From positions 310,001-374,000 of the forward strand of contig NZ_JADLQL010000005.1 of NCBI RefSeq assembly GCF_015477805.1: a stretch of 64,000 nucleotides of DNA, read 5' to 3'. The stretch is from Nocardia flavorosea (GTDB lineage: Bacteria; Actinomycetota; Actinomycetes; Mycobacteriales; Mycobacteriaceae). Positions 50,577-59,743 of this stretch are shown one piece after another. How positions within the stretch are numbered: the stretch's first letter is position 1; each line of letters starts with the position of its first letter. The notes beneath the pieces were generated by a model. It saw only the letters and a program-made list of their open reading frames with translations, did not search any database and was not told the DNA's origin. The translations under genes were made by a program, and so were the position numbers.

Positions 50577-51938
50577 GTGGGGGCTCTCCTACCGACCGTA
50601 CAGCCCAACCGGCTGCGTGAAGGGTTGACCGATTACCTCGCGACCACCTTCGCGCTCACCGATCCGGATACCCAGGCCGCGCTCTCCGATTTCGTCGGCG
50701 ACGCCCGGGACGGCATGTTCAAGGGCCCCTACGTCCGGTTACGGCTCCCCTTCGCGCCGGCCCGCGGTAACTGGGGGATGCGCCTGGATTGGCTGCCGGA
50801 CGAGTTCGTGCCGTACGGGCATCAGGCCAAAGCGTTCGAGCGGTTGTCGACCAAGTTCCAGGCGCGCCCGCAGCCGACGCTGGTGACCACGGGTACCGGG
50901 TCCGGTAAGACGGAGTCGTTCCTCATCCCGATTCTCGATCATGTCGTGCGGGCCAAGAGGCAGGGCGCGTGGCCGGGATGAAGGCGCTGATCATCTACCC
51001 GATGAACGCGCTGGCCAACGATCAGGAGCAGCGGCTCGCGCGGCTGATCAGCGCATCCGGAGCTGTCGGGTGTCACCGCCGGCCTGTACACCGGCGAACA
51101 GAGTTCCGGTGGGCGCACCCTGGTTTCGGCGGATGGGTTGATCACCGATTCGCCGGCTGGTGCACGATTCGCCGCCGGATATCCTGCTCACCAATTACAA
51201 GATGCTCGATCATCTGCTGCTGCGGCCCGACCGTGCCGCGATGTGGAGGCAGTCGGCGGAATCGCTGCAGTACGTGGTGCTCGACGAGTTCCACACTACG
51301 ACGGCGCCCAGGGCACCGATGTCGCGATGCTGCTGCGCCGGCTCGGATCGGCCGTGAAATCGTATTGGACCGAATCGTCCCCGGTCACCGGCGAGGACCG
51401 GGCCCGGCCGCTGGGGCGTATCACGCCGGTGGCCACTTCGGCGACCCTCGGCGGTGGCCGCGAACCCACGGCCATGCTCGAGTTCGCGCACACCGTGTTC
51501 GGCGAGGTATTCGGAAAGGAATCGCTCGTCGGGGAAGCCCGGCTCGAGCTGCCGGACTGGCTGGCCGATCGCGACCCCGTCCTGGACCGTCGCTACGTGC
51601 CGATCGCCCCCGCAGCGGAACAGGCCGTCAATGATCTCGACGTTTTCAGCAGCCACTCCCCCAACAACGCGTTTCTCACCGCAGCGGTACTGGCGACCTT
51701 GTTCGAGCGCACCGGCGACGAGCATCCGACATTCGCGGAACTGGCCGCCGAACTGCGCCGGCTCGACGCGACAGAACAGCTGGATCTGCTGAAGAACCAT
51801 CACTGGTTCATCCGGCTGGCCGGCCGATCCACCGACGCCATTTCCTTGGCCGAGCTGGCGGCGAAGACCTTGTCCGCCTCGTCCGCCGAACGCGATAACC
51901 AGCGTGGCCGGGCGATCCGGCAGCGGTACCTGGACTAA
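50577..51938 (+). pseudogene. Frameshifted, truncated DEAD/DEAH helicase (DUF1998, DrmA/DruE-like)
   Basis: Successive frames spell the N-terminal third of a large defence-type helicase: LVTTGTGSGKTESFL (Walker A, frame 1), MKALIIYPMNALANDQ (frame 2), LSGVTAGLYTGEQ (frame 3), SPPDILLTNYKMLDHLLL with VVLDEFHT (frame 4, DE-H box), then YDGAQGTDVAMLLRRLG and ITPVATSATLGG (frame 5). The switches fall near 50978, 51055, 51140 and 51297. A full protein would run well over 1000 residues further. DrmA/DruE-like helicases belong to the DISARM and Druantia anti-phage systems. This copy is dead. Confidence 0.82.
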
Positions 51939-52099
51939 CCGTCCGAACTGCTGGGACGGTTCAGCAGATAGCGAAACCTCCACCCCCGCCCCAGTTCTCT
52001 ATTGACAATGTTTTCACGTCTCGTTTAGTGTTCTACCGCGCGCACGAAACGGCCCGGCCAGGCCGGTCGTGCCGTCCAAAATTTCCGCGGCATAAGTAG

Positions 52100-52711
52100 T
52101 CCCGTCGTCCAGTCGACGGGATCTGCCTGCCCGCACTCGATTCCGCCGACCCGCAGCCCCCGCGCAAGAACCGCACCGCGCTCTGGATCGTCCTCGGCGT
52201 CCTCGGCTTCTTCATCCTGCTCTGCGGCGGCTGCGCCGGCCTCGTCGCCACCAGCGCCGACGACGCCGACAACCCCACCAGCAGCATCACCGCCGGTTCC
52301 GTACCCGATGACGGCGATGCCCCCGCACCCGCCGGATCCGAAGTACGCGACGGCAAATTCGCGTTCGTCGTCACCGCGGTCGAACCGCCGGCGAAATCGG
52401 TCGGCGGCGACTACCTGAGCAAAACCGCACAGGGAGAGTTCATCCTCGTCCACATCGACGTCACCAACACCAGCGACCGGCCGCAGTCCTACTTCGGTGA
52501 CAACCAGAAACTCATCGACGCCCAAGGCCGCGAATTCACCAACGACACCGAAGCCGAGATCTACCTGAACGACGACGTCTACACCGATATCAACCCCGGC
52601 AACAAATTCTCGGTGACCCTGGCCTTCGACGTCCCCGTCGGCACCCAGGCGGCAGCCCTGGAATTCCACGATTCGATGTTCTCCGGCGGCGTCTGCGTCG
52701 CGGTGCACTGA
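52100..52711 (+). pseudogene. DUF4352-like lipoprotein/membrane gene lacking its start
   Basis: An open frame from 52100 to TGA 52711 encodes a membrane segment (ALWIVLGVLGFFILLCGGC), a low-complexity linker and a DUF4352 immunoglobulin-like domain (FAFVVTAVEPPAKSVGG, GEFILVHIDVTNTSDRPQSY, IDAQGREFTNDTEAE, and the ending SGGVCVAVH). No ATG, GTG or TTG occurs in frame before the domain ends, and TAG lies at 52097. The usual proline-rich N-terminus is cut off at about 52140. The domain itself is undamaged, so the truncation may be recent. Confidence 0.72.
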
Positions 52712-53188
52712 CGTGTCGAGCCGGCCGGGACGCCCCAGATGCCTCCGCGATCCGGTCGATGTCCGCAGCGCGGTCGAACTCCAGCTCGGTCAACTTCGCC
52801 CGGCATCATGGGTCATGATCCGCGCTCGACCCGCTGCCATGTGATCGGAATGCCGGGATGGTGGCTCACCTCGGCAGCGCGTTCCACCGAGCGGTGGGCG
52901 GGATTTCCCGCTGAACGGAAACGCGACGGTCGGTCTTCCGGCACGGACCTTATCGTCCGTTGTGCCGGCTGTCGGTGACCTGCATCACGAAGCCTGCCTT
53001 CGGTTCGCGTCGTGTCGCGGTGTCCGGTGCCGGTGCAGTTATTCCGCGGTGCCGTAGGTCCGCTGGGTTCTGCCGCCGAATCCCGAACCCGTGATGATCA
53101 CCGTGCTGTCTTGTCCCACAAGCGTGGGTCAGAGTTCCCTGCGATGAACAACCACAGGTCCGGCCGTCTCGTCTCAGGAGGACAACCG
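52712..53188. other. Gene-free stretch before the MFS gene
   Basis: No frame has both a domain and a ribosome binding site. It must hold the promoter of the MFS gene, whose start at 53189 follows AGGAGG. I see no operator. Confidence 0.45.
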
Positions 53189-54682
53189 ATGTCCGACCCT
53201 TCATCCCGGACCACTTTTGGGAGGCCCGGTGATACACCGGTTTTCCGATCACCGGCGTTGATCATCACGGCGTTGGTTCTCGCCGAATCGGTCAGTGCGT
53301 TCGAAGCCGGCATGATCTTCATCGCATTGCCCAGGCTCGGCGAGATCTTCGGGGCACCGGCCTCCACGACCGGATGGTCGGTTACGGCCTATATGCTCGT
53401 CGCGGCCACGACCGCTCTGGTGGGCGGACGCCTCGGTGATATGTACGGCCGCAAGAAGGTTCTTGTCCTCGCGATGCTGGTGTCGGTCCTCGGCTCGCTG
53501 ATCAGCGTGTTCGGTGACTCGATGGCGGCGATCATCCTCGGGCGCGGTGTCCAGGGGGCGGCCGGTGCGATTCTGCCGCTCTGCTACGGTCTCGCCCGGG
53601 AAGTCCTTCCGGCCCAGAACGTTTCGATTGCCGTGGGATTCATCGGGGGTGCGGCGCTGCTGGCCGGTTCGGGCGGTTCGCTGATCGCCGGTGTGCTACT
53701 CGACGTCGCCGACTGGCATATGATCTTCATCTTCGCCGCGGTGCTGGCTGTCGTGGCTTCCGCGGTGGTCGTATTCGCGCTACCGAAGTCCCGGGCCTCA
53801 TCCGATCTACCCCGCTTCGACTATGTGGGCGCGGTCCTGATGACACCGGGTCTGATCGCGCTCCTGTACGGCATCACCCAGGGCCCGGCGTGGGGGTGGT
53901 CCAGTCTTCGAGTGGTCGGCCTTATCGTCGGCGGCCTGGTCATCCTGACCGTGTGGACCTTCTGGGAGTTGAGGCAGCGCGAACCACTGGTGGATCTGCG
54001 CGTTCTGGCGAACCGCAGAATGTCGCTCAATTTGATCGCATTGTCGGTATTGGCCCTCGGGCCGGTAGGAGCTGTGCAGATCGTGACTCCGATGATTCTG
54101 CAGACCCCGGCCTCGCTACCGGTGGGCCTCGGGATGACCGCGACGGTGACGGGGCTGGTGGCGGGAGTCGCGGCGCTCGTCGGTTTCGCGGCCTCGCCGG
54201 TTGCGGGAGCGCTCGCGGGCCGGTGGGGCGGACGGACGGTCTTCCTCATCGGGGCCGGTCTGTTCGTCGTATCGAACTTGATGATCTTCGTGGGCCACAA
54301 GTCGCTGGCCCTCATGATCGGCGCCTTCGCTGTCGGGGCCGTTGCCACGGCATTCGCCTATACCGGCTATCCGAAGATCGTGATCGAATCGGTTCCGGAC
54401 AACGTCACCAGCGTCACGACAGGTGTCCTCAGTACCGCCCGGCAGGCGTTCTCGGCGATCGGGGTGGCCATCGTATCGGTGATGTTGTCGTTGTCGACAG
54501 TTCGGGGGACCACCGCGCCCGCGTTGTCCTCGTTCAACCTGGCGGTCGGCTGGTTCATCGGATGCGCACTGATCGTGGCGGCGATCTGCCTGTTCATCGG
54601 CAGGCCCGAGCCACAAGCGCAGACGGCGGGCGGTACCCGGTCCGATGAGGAAGGTACGGCGGCTTCGGCGGCATACGCCTGA
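53189..54682 (+). CDS. MFS transporter, DHA2 family
   Basis: This protein of 497 residues has about 14 membrane helices. Helix 1 (ALIITALVLAESVSAFEAGM) is followed by LPRLGEIFGA, the A-motif GGRLGDMYGRKKVL, and a motif C region GGAALLAGSGGSLIAGVL. The C-terminus is a short disordered tail. DHA2 proteins export drugs or metabolites with proton antiport. The ATG at 53189 is chosen for AGGAGG nine bases upstream; an ATG at 53144 has no such site. A hairpin terminator follows at 54738. No regulator is adjacent. Confidence 0.88.
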   Translation: MSDPSSRTTFGRPGDTPVFRSPALIITALVLAESVSAFEAGMIFIALPRLGEIFGAPASTTGWSVTAYMLVAATTALVGGRLGDMYGRKKVLVLAMLVSVLGSLISVFGDSMAAIILGRGVQGAAGAILPLCYGLAREVLPAQNVSIAVGFIGGAALLAGSGGSLIAGVLLDVADWHMIFIFAAVLAVVASAVVVFALPKSRASSDLPRFDYVGAVLMTPGLIALLYGITQGPAWGWSSLRVVGLIVGGLVILTVWTFWELRQREPLVDLRVLANRRMSLNLIALSVLALGPVGAVQIVTPMILQTPASLPVGLGMTATVTGLVAGVAALVGFAASPVAGALAGRWGGRTVFLIGAGLFVVSNLMIFVGHKSLALMIGAFAVGAVATAFAYTGYPKIVIESVPDNVTSVTTGVLSTARQAFSAIGVAIVSVMLSLSTVRGTTAPALSSFNLAVGWFIGCALIVAAICLFIGRPEPQAQTAGGTRSDEEGTAASAAYA

Positions 54683-54737
54683 CCTGCGATGGCCGGCCGT
54701 CGCAACAGACGTGCCCGGCCTGAATCCGGTGGAATGC

Positions 54738-54760
54738 GGCGGGCCGGTGTACGGCCCGCC
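54738..54760. terminator. Hairpin between convergent MFS and DUF3048 genes
   Basis: GGCGGGCCG pairs perfectly with CGGCCCGCC around a 5-base loop, 56 bases after the MFS stop and before the end of the convergent lipoprotein gene. Confidence 0.6.
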
Positions 54761-54868
54761 CGTGCGGGAGTGCGATCGCGGCGGCTGGGGTAACCGGGCA
54801 TAACGGTCGGCTCCGGGGTTCTGTCGGGACAAAGATGCACCACACGCCTGCTGATGTGGCGCCGGCGG

Positions 54869-55816
54869 TTACCAGAGCTGCGCTGGTACCAGAACCGTCC
54901 AGACCTGTCCCGGAGCGAAGGGGATGGCTGCACCGGCCGGGGTCGTATAGGTCGTGCCTGCTTGAAGGGAAGGCCGGGACCACTCGGCCGGGAACGCCAG
55001 ACCGTCCCGGAGTACGAGCGCCTGACCGCTACCTGTCGTCTCGACCAGCGGCGACACACTGCCCGCGATATCGCTGACCGCCGAGTCGTGCACCTGCACG
55101 CTCTGCAATACGACCGTGCCGGCGACGACCCGTCCGATGTCCGTGGCGGTGTAGGGGGCACCGTCCATGGACACCAGCCACTGGTTCTGCCCGGGTGACC
55201 AGTCGAAACCGATCGTCGTGGCCGGATACCGCGCTTCCTGATGCTGTGTGGGCTCGCCACCGGCGGGCGTAGGACCGAAGCGCAGTTGTGAAGCCTGCGG
55301 CCAGCCGCCGCCTACGGGCAACTGATCCGAGTAGACGAACATATTGTGCGGAGCGACGCGACTGTAATCGCGGAAGTACGCGCCGGGTTGCCGCTCGGCC
55401 GAGGCGTTCTGCAGCGAGGCGCGATCGACGGAGGCAACCAGCTCGGGTGCGGCACCGGAGGACGCCAAGGTCGGGTCGCCGAACTGCGCCAATAACGTCA
55501 GATCCGTTTCCCGCGCACTTCGGACAGGCCCGATCACCGGGGGTTTATCGGTCGAGAACACAGCGGCCAACCGGCTCAAACCACCCTCGACCGGCTCCAC
55601 GTAGACCACATCGGCGGCTCCGAGTCCCACCGGTGGCCGTGCCTGCGGACTGTTGTCGATCTTCGCGACCAGCACGGGCGCCCCTACCGTCGACGAGGTG
55701 CCGGGGCCGGGCGGACCGCGCTCTGGCCGGGTGCCGCTACCGCTGCACGCGGAAACTGCACACATCCCCATTGTCGTCAGGAACGCGGCCAGCCACATCC
55801 ACCATCGCTGTCGCAT
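54869..55816 (-). CDS. DUF3048 (YerB-like) lipoprotein
   Basis: This 315-residue protein has a lipoprotein signal peptide (lipobox VSAC, Cys24) and the two DUF3048 halves: LVAKIDNSPQARPP, VVYVEPVEGGLSRLAAVFST and IGPVRSARETDLTLLAQFGD in the first, and ATDIGRVVAGTVVLQSVQVH and LVETTGSGQALVLRDGLAFP in the second. YerB-type lipoproteins sit on the outer face of the membrane; their function is unsettled. A broken duplicate lies at 48720-49173, including the same leader. This copy looks intact. It is convergent with the MFS gene. Confidence 0.88.
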   Translation of the reverse strand: MRQRWWMWLAAFLTTMGMCAVSACSGSGTRPERGPPGPGTSSTVGAPVLVAKIDNSPQARPPVGLGAADVVYVEPVEGGLSRLAAVFSTDKPPVIGPVRSARETDLTLLAQFGDPTLASSGAAPELVASVDRASLQNASAERQPGAYFRDYSRVAPHNMFVYSDQLPVGGGWPQASQLRFGPTPAGGEPTQHQEARYPATTIGFDWSPGQNQWLVSMDGAPYTATDIGRVVAGTVVLQSVQVHDSAVSDIAGSVSPLVETTGSGQALVLRDGLAFPAEWSRPSLQAGTTYTTPAGAAIPFAPGQVWTVLVPAQLW

Positions 55817-55948
55817 AAGGGCAACCTCTAACGCAGCCGATTCTACGCCGCACTACACCGAGGCAGGAGCGTCGAGCCGGCCGAACGGAGGTTCACCACT
55901 CTGCCCCGGCAGCGGCTGCCACGGCTTCCGGCCGCAGGACCGTACGCG

Positions 55949-56851
55949 TCAGCGGGAATGAACGAGGGTTGGCCTGGATGGTCGTTTGTACCCGACGGCC
56001 CCGAGCACGAGTCGTTGTTCGGGTGCCCGTGGCCCGACGGGTGGTCCGGGCGGCCACCAGTCGTCGAGTTCGGTCAGGCCCGGGGCGAGGAGTTCGAGTC
56101 CGTGGAAGGTCTGCAGTTGTTGTTCGCGGGTGCGGTGCCGGCCCGGCCCCAGGCCGCTTGCGGCGAAGGCGTGCTCCAGCCGGTTGGCCAGGGCGTGGAG
56201 TTCGCGATCTTCGTCGGCGGGGTCCCAGAAGCTCGTCACGGCCAGGAACGAGCCTGCCGGTAGGCGGGTGATGTACTCGCCCATCACCTCGGCCGGGCAG
56301 ATATCGTCGTCGAGGTGTTGCAGTACCCCGCAGACGAGGATGCCGATCGGCCGGTCCGGGTCGAGGTACCGGATCACATCGCGGTTCTCGAGCAAAGTGC
56401 CGGATTCGAGGAGGTCGCCGCGGAGGTAGCGAGTGTTGTCGTTCTGTGCGAGTAGTGCGCTGCCGTGCACGGCACAGAGCGGATCGTTGTCCACGTACAC
56501 CACTCGGGCATGGCGGTTTTCGTGCTGCGCGATCTGGTGAGTGTTGAGCGCTGTGGGTAGCCCGGCACCGATATCGAGGAACTGATCGATCCCGGCCGAG
56601 CCGGCGAGATACCGGACCACGCGCTGCAGCCAGCGCCGGTTCATCCGGCCGACCTCGCGGTACCGTGGCGCGGCGTGTTCGATATGCGCCCAGGCCGTCC
56701 GGTCGACGTCGTAGTTGTCCTTGCCGCCGAGGCTGTAGTCGTAGACGCGGGCGATACTCGGTCGGGTGGTGTCCACACCGACCGGGCGGCGGATGTATTT
56801 CTGTGACTGGGACGGCAGGGCAGGCATCGGCATTGACATGGGCTCGCTCAC
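55949..56851 (-). CDS. SAM-dependent methyltransferase, DUF574 family
   Basis: This 300-residue protein has the DUF574 (S-adenosyl methyltransferase, PF04672) hallmarks: RPSIARVYDYSLGGKDNYDV at the start, SAM motif I FLDIGAGLPTALNTHQIAQ, VVYVDNDPLCAVHGSALL, and VCGVLQHLDDD. The family is abundant in Nocardia and Streptomyces, usually beside DNA-binding proteins; substrates are unknown. The start overlaps the GntR gene's stop as GTGA, so the two are translated together. Confidence 0.9.
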   Translation of the reverse strand: MSEPMSMPMPALPSQSQKYIRRPVGVDTTRPSIARVYDYSLGGKDNYDVDRTAWAHIEHAAPRYREVGRMNRRWLQRVVRYLAGSAGIDQFLDIGAGLPTALNTHQIAQHENRHARVVYVDNDPLCAVHGSALLAQNDNTRYLRGDLLESGTLLENRDVIRYLDPDRPIGILVCGVLQHLDDDICPAEVMGEYITRLPAGSFLAVTSFWDPADEDRELHALANRLEHAFAASGLGPGRHRTREQQLQTFHGLELLAPGLTELDDWWPPGPPVGPRAPEQRLVLGAVGYKRPSRPTLVHSR

Positions 56852-57528
56852 GTGGTTGTGAACTGCAGGATGCAGGGGTAGCGGTCGGGTCGGACGAACG
56901 CGCGTTGCCAGATCGGCGCGCCCTCGGTGGATTCGAGGCGAGCCTCGATACAGAAAGTGGCGCTGCCCGTCGGTATGCCGAGCGCTGCGCAGACCGAGTG
57001 CTCTGCAACGGTGGGCACCGTGGTCTGGCTGACAACGTCGAGTCGGCCGGATTCCTGGCCGGATCCGTCGAGCAGTATGCCGACGAGTTCGGTCTGTACC
57101 GAATCCGCTGTGTCGGACCAGTTCTCCAAATAGATCAGCGGTAGTCCGTCGGCGATCAGTACGCCCGCGTGGACGGTCAGCGGTGTCTGCGGGAGGCGGT
57201 CGAGCCGCTCGGCGATCTCCGCCGAGTGGTGCTCACTCGTCGTGGGCGTGCTGGTGGAGGTCCGCACGCCGAGCGCGGTGAGGGTGTCGAGCAACCGGCG
57301 CAGCACCGTGGGCGGGGTGGTCACCCGTCCGCCCACTCGTGGACGGCGCTCGATTCCCTCCAAGTGCCGCACCGCTTCTCGAACCGTATGTCTGCTGACC
57401 CCGTAGTGCGCCATGAGTTCCCGGTCGCTCGGGAAGCGATCGGCGAACTCGCCGGCCGCCAGACGTGCGCGCAGGTCGGTGAGCACCGTGGACCACAAAC
57501 TCGGTCCACGTCCCGAATCCTTCGGCAC
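56848..57528 (-). CDS. GntR/HutC-family regulator
   Basis: This protein of 226 residues has an N-terminal GntR winged helix (FPSDRELMAHYGVSRHTVRE, then AVRHLEGIERRPRVGGRV) and a C-terminal UTRA effector domain (about 75-226). The GTG at 57528 is preferred to one seven codons earlier because AGAGGAG sits immediately before it. It overlaps the DUF574 methyltransferase gene by four bases. Pairing of GntR/UTRA or helix-turn-helix proteins with DUF574 proteins is common in actinobacteria, but the signal is unknown. Confidence 0.88.
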   Translation of the reverse strand: MPKDSGRGPSLWSTVLTDLRARLAAGEFADRFPSDRELMAHYGVSRHTVREAVRHLEGIERRPRVGGRVTTPPTVLRRLLDTLTALGVRTSTSTPTTSEHHSAEIAERLDRLPQTPLTVHAGVLIADGLPLIYLENWSDTADSVQTELVGILLDGSGQESGRLDVVSQTTVPTVAEHSVCAALGIPTGSATFCIEARLESTEGAPIWQRAFVRPDRYPCILQFTTT

Positions 57529-57670
57529 CGCAACTCCTCTCGTACGCACCCGATTCCCCGGCTCGGGCAGCGTGACGGGCTCCGATCAGACATACTTGGA
57601 AAGCCAATAGTCCGTACGATACGGCAATCGTCCGGACAAATCATTGTTCAGCGTGAAAACAGGGGTGACC

Positions 57671-58183
57671 ATGACGAAGGCTCATTCGCTCGACATCTCG
57701 GCCTACGAGGCCACCAAGGCCGCGGTCGCCGAAGACGCAAGCGCCGGCGCCGGCGCGTTCCGCACGGTGACGACCTGGACCGAAGGCGCGCAAGCCCGCA
57801 CCACCGCCCGTTCGTTCACCCTCGAAACCGACGAGCCGGCCCCCCTGGGCGGCACCGACAAGGCCATCGACCCGATGGAACTTGTACTCGCCGCCATCGG
57901 CACCTGCCTCACCATCGGCTGGGTGACTCAGGCAGTGCAGCGCGGTGTGCAGTATCGGGATCTGCGGATCGAGGTCACCGGCGATTTCGATCTGCGGGGC
58001 TATCTCGCACTGGACCAGCAAGTCCGGCCGGGGTTCAGCGGCGTGAACTATGTGGTACACGTCGACACCGACGCTCCCGCCGACGTTCTCGAAGAGATCC
58101 GGGCCGCCGCCGAAGCGACCTCACCGATGTTCGACAACGTCAAGAACGCAACTCCCGTGCAGGGCAGCATCGAACAGGTCTGA
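57671..58183 (+). CDS. OsmC-family protein
   Basis: This is a 170-residue OsmC/Ohr-fold protein. GTDKAIDPMELVLAAIGTCLT contains the first conserved cysteine. The second OsmC cysteine, usually within SPV(C)D near the end, is replaced here (ATSPMFDNVKNATPVQG), so thiol-peroxidase activity through a Cys pair is unlikely. The family acts on organic hydroperoxides or, in the one-cysteine branch, has unknown activity. ATG 57671 has AGGGG at close spacing. It is divergent from the GntR gene. Confidence 0.85.
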   Translation: MTKAHSLDISAYEATKAAVAEDASAGAGAFRTVTTWTEGAQARTTARSFTLETDEPAPLGGTDKAIDPMELVLAAIGTCLTIGWVTQAVQRGVQYRDLRIEVTGDFDLRGYLALDQQVRPGFSGVNYVVHVDTDAPADVLEEIRAAAEATSPMFDNVKNATPVQGSIEQV

Positions 58184-58302
58184 CGCCATCCCCGGCCGGC
58201 GCCGGTGAACAGCCGCCCCACAGAAATCGGTATCACCGCCGCATACCCCGTACTGCGTCAGCGCGGGATCGTGCCGGGTGATTCGAACTCTTGACGCTCG
58301 TA

Positions 58303-58326
58303 TCCCGAATCTTCCTTTATTCGGGA
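58303..58326. terminator. Short inverted repeat downstream of osmC
   Basis: TCCCGAAT pairs with ATTCGGGA around an 8-base, T-rich loop, 120 bases after the osmC stop. It may be a terminator or an operator. The rest of 58184-58492 shows nothing. Confidence 0.4.
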
Positions 58327-58492
58327 GGATCTGCACGGACTACCGGCGGCTGTGAACGCGGCCACCGGCGGGGTATGGCCTCGGGGCATCGGCGCGGCCG
58401 GCATCGATATCAGGTCGCTGACCGGCGGGTGAATCGGCCGGGACAGATCGCCGCCGGGCTACCGGACTGCTGACGCCGGCTGATCTCCATCG

Positions 58493-58561
58493 TCATGAGG
58501 GGCAGAAGTACAGCGTCGTCTCGTAGCTCAGCGTGCGCAGATCGCCGGACAGGATGCTCAC
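58493..58561 (-). CDS. 22-residue ORF with a perfect Shine-Dalgarno site
   Basis: A GTG at 58559-58561 stands six bases behind GGGAGGAG, as strong a ribosome binding site as any in the window. It opens a 22-codon frame that ends in LYFCPS then TGA. The middle reads LRTLSYETTLYF, with aromatic residues and a single cysteine near the end. Such a pattern fits a leader peptide, a small RiPP precursor or a micro-protein. No modifying enzyme gene is next to it: osmC lies convergent downstream and nothing is recognised upstream. It may also regulate a transcript whose body I cannot see. Confidence 0.45.
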   Translation of the reverse strand: MSILSGDLRTLSYETTLYFCPS

Positions 58562-59030
58562 AGTTCTCCTCCCATCAGGCCGGCCCGCCCGCGTTGCCGG
58601 GTTCCTGCGGCCGCGGACCACCCGCGAATTTTCGCCGAATGCGGTCTGCGCACCGCACCACATCCCGGGTTGAGTCAGCGGCGCTCGACAAGCGCAGCGG
58701 GATGTTCCTGGCGATGCGGCGCTCCCGGGGATCCGCATGCGGGTGGCCCGATCGGCGCTGTCTCGGCGGCCGCACTCGATACCACCATCGAGCCGGCCAG
58801 CACCTGTTATAGCCATAACTCATGGGTATCGCCTCTGGTCGGCGCCCTTTCGGTTGCGGACAAATTCGTGACTTCGGCTCCGAGACTGTCACTTCGACCT
58901 GCGGCGCGTGGTCGGCCCGCACTCCCCGAACGAAGAACTTGCGAGAAGTTGATGTAACACTTCGCACTCTCTCAGGCATAAGAATGCGTAAGTACAACGT
59001 CCCACGTGGGACACCTCTGAAAGGAACAGT
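58562..59030. other. Gene-free stretch with promoter of the secreted protein
   Basis: No further coding frame is convincing. Just before 59031 there is AAAGGAACA as ribosome binding site, and CCCACGTGGGA, an 11-base palindrome, at about 59000-59010, which could be an operator. Confidence 0.4.
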
Positions 59031-59339
59031 GTGAAACACAGCAGTATTCGCACCCTCGCCGCAGCCGTCTCCATCGCCGCCGCCGGCCTCGGTGCGGCCG
59101 GTACGGCAGCCGCGGCACCGGTGCAGCTGACCCCGGCGACCCCGGTCACCGACGGCGGCACCGATCCCGGCGCGGTCACCGGTTCCGCGGACGCACTGCT
59201 GCCGCTGCTGTCCGGTTCGGCCGAGGCTCCGGCCGACATCGATGGCGAGGCGCCGGCGACCGGGTCGGCGGATTCGCTGGGCCCGCTGCTGGAGCTGCTG
59301 GCCACCGGATCCTCCAGCACCCCGGGCACCACCGAGTAA
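59031..59339 (+). CDS. Small secreted Ala/Gly/Pro-rich protein
   Basis: This 102-residue protein has a typical Sec signal peptide (KHSSIRTLAAAVSIAAAGLG, cleavage probably at AAAAP near residue 30). The mature part is low-complexity, with two related segments (TGSADALLPLLSGSAEAP and TGSADSLGPLLELLATG). It has no cysteine, no membrane anchor and no known domain. Proteins like this are common exported products of Nocardia; the function is unknown. GTG 59031 with AAAGGAA upstream. Confidence 0.7.
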   Translation: MKHSSIRTLAAAVSIAAAGLGAAGTAAAAPVQLTPATPVTDGGTDPGAVTGSADALLPLLSGSAEAPADIDGEAPATGSADSLGPLLELLATGSSSTPGTTE

Positions 59340-59465
59340 ACAACACCGACGTACAACCCCTCGATGGACGATTTCGGCCCCGGGTCGCCGGCGCGGCCAC
59401 TTCAGTGAGGGACGTACTGCTCCACCCCAAATCTGCGTAGGCTCAGGACCATTGTTTCCGAGCTG

Positions 59466-59502
59466 CCGAACCCCGGAACGCCAGTCGGCTTCCGGGGTTC
59501 GG
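59466..59502. terminator. Hairpin terminator in the 59.3-59.7 kb gap
   Basis: A perfect 13-base stem (CCGAACCCCGGAA with TTCCGGGGTTCGG) with an 11-base loop lies between the convergent secreted-protein and VOC genes and can stop both. The rest of the 404-base gap 59340-59743 holds nothing recognisable. Confidence 0.75.
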
Positions 59503-59743
59503 TCTGTTCCGGCCGGTTATACCCGCACTCCGCCGGGCACGGCCCGCGCAATACGCGCGTGGTTCGACCGGTGGTCGACCTCTGATGGTCGACAACGAGA
59601 TCATGCTCGGCCCCCGGGAACCGGTGCCGCGCCCCGGTCCGACGATCACAGCCACCGATCCATCGGGCACCATGACAACCGGAGAGCGGCCCACAGATTC
59701 GGAATGACGTTCGCGGGTGGGGATGCCCGTCGCGGAATCAGAC

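Noticed and set aside
50577..52711. Frameshifts as sequencing errors
   Set aside because: Errors cannot be excluded for single sites, but the clustering of frameshifts with true truncations (missing starts and ends) in neighbouring genes favours real decay.
22000..56000. Insertion sequence, integrase or tRNA attachment site for the island
   Set aside because: No transposase or recombinase gene, no tRNA gene and no terminal inverted repeats were found. Recombination at repeated gene debris explains the rearrangements better.
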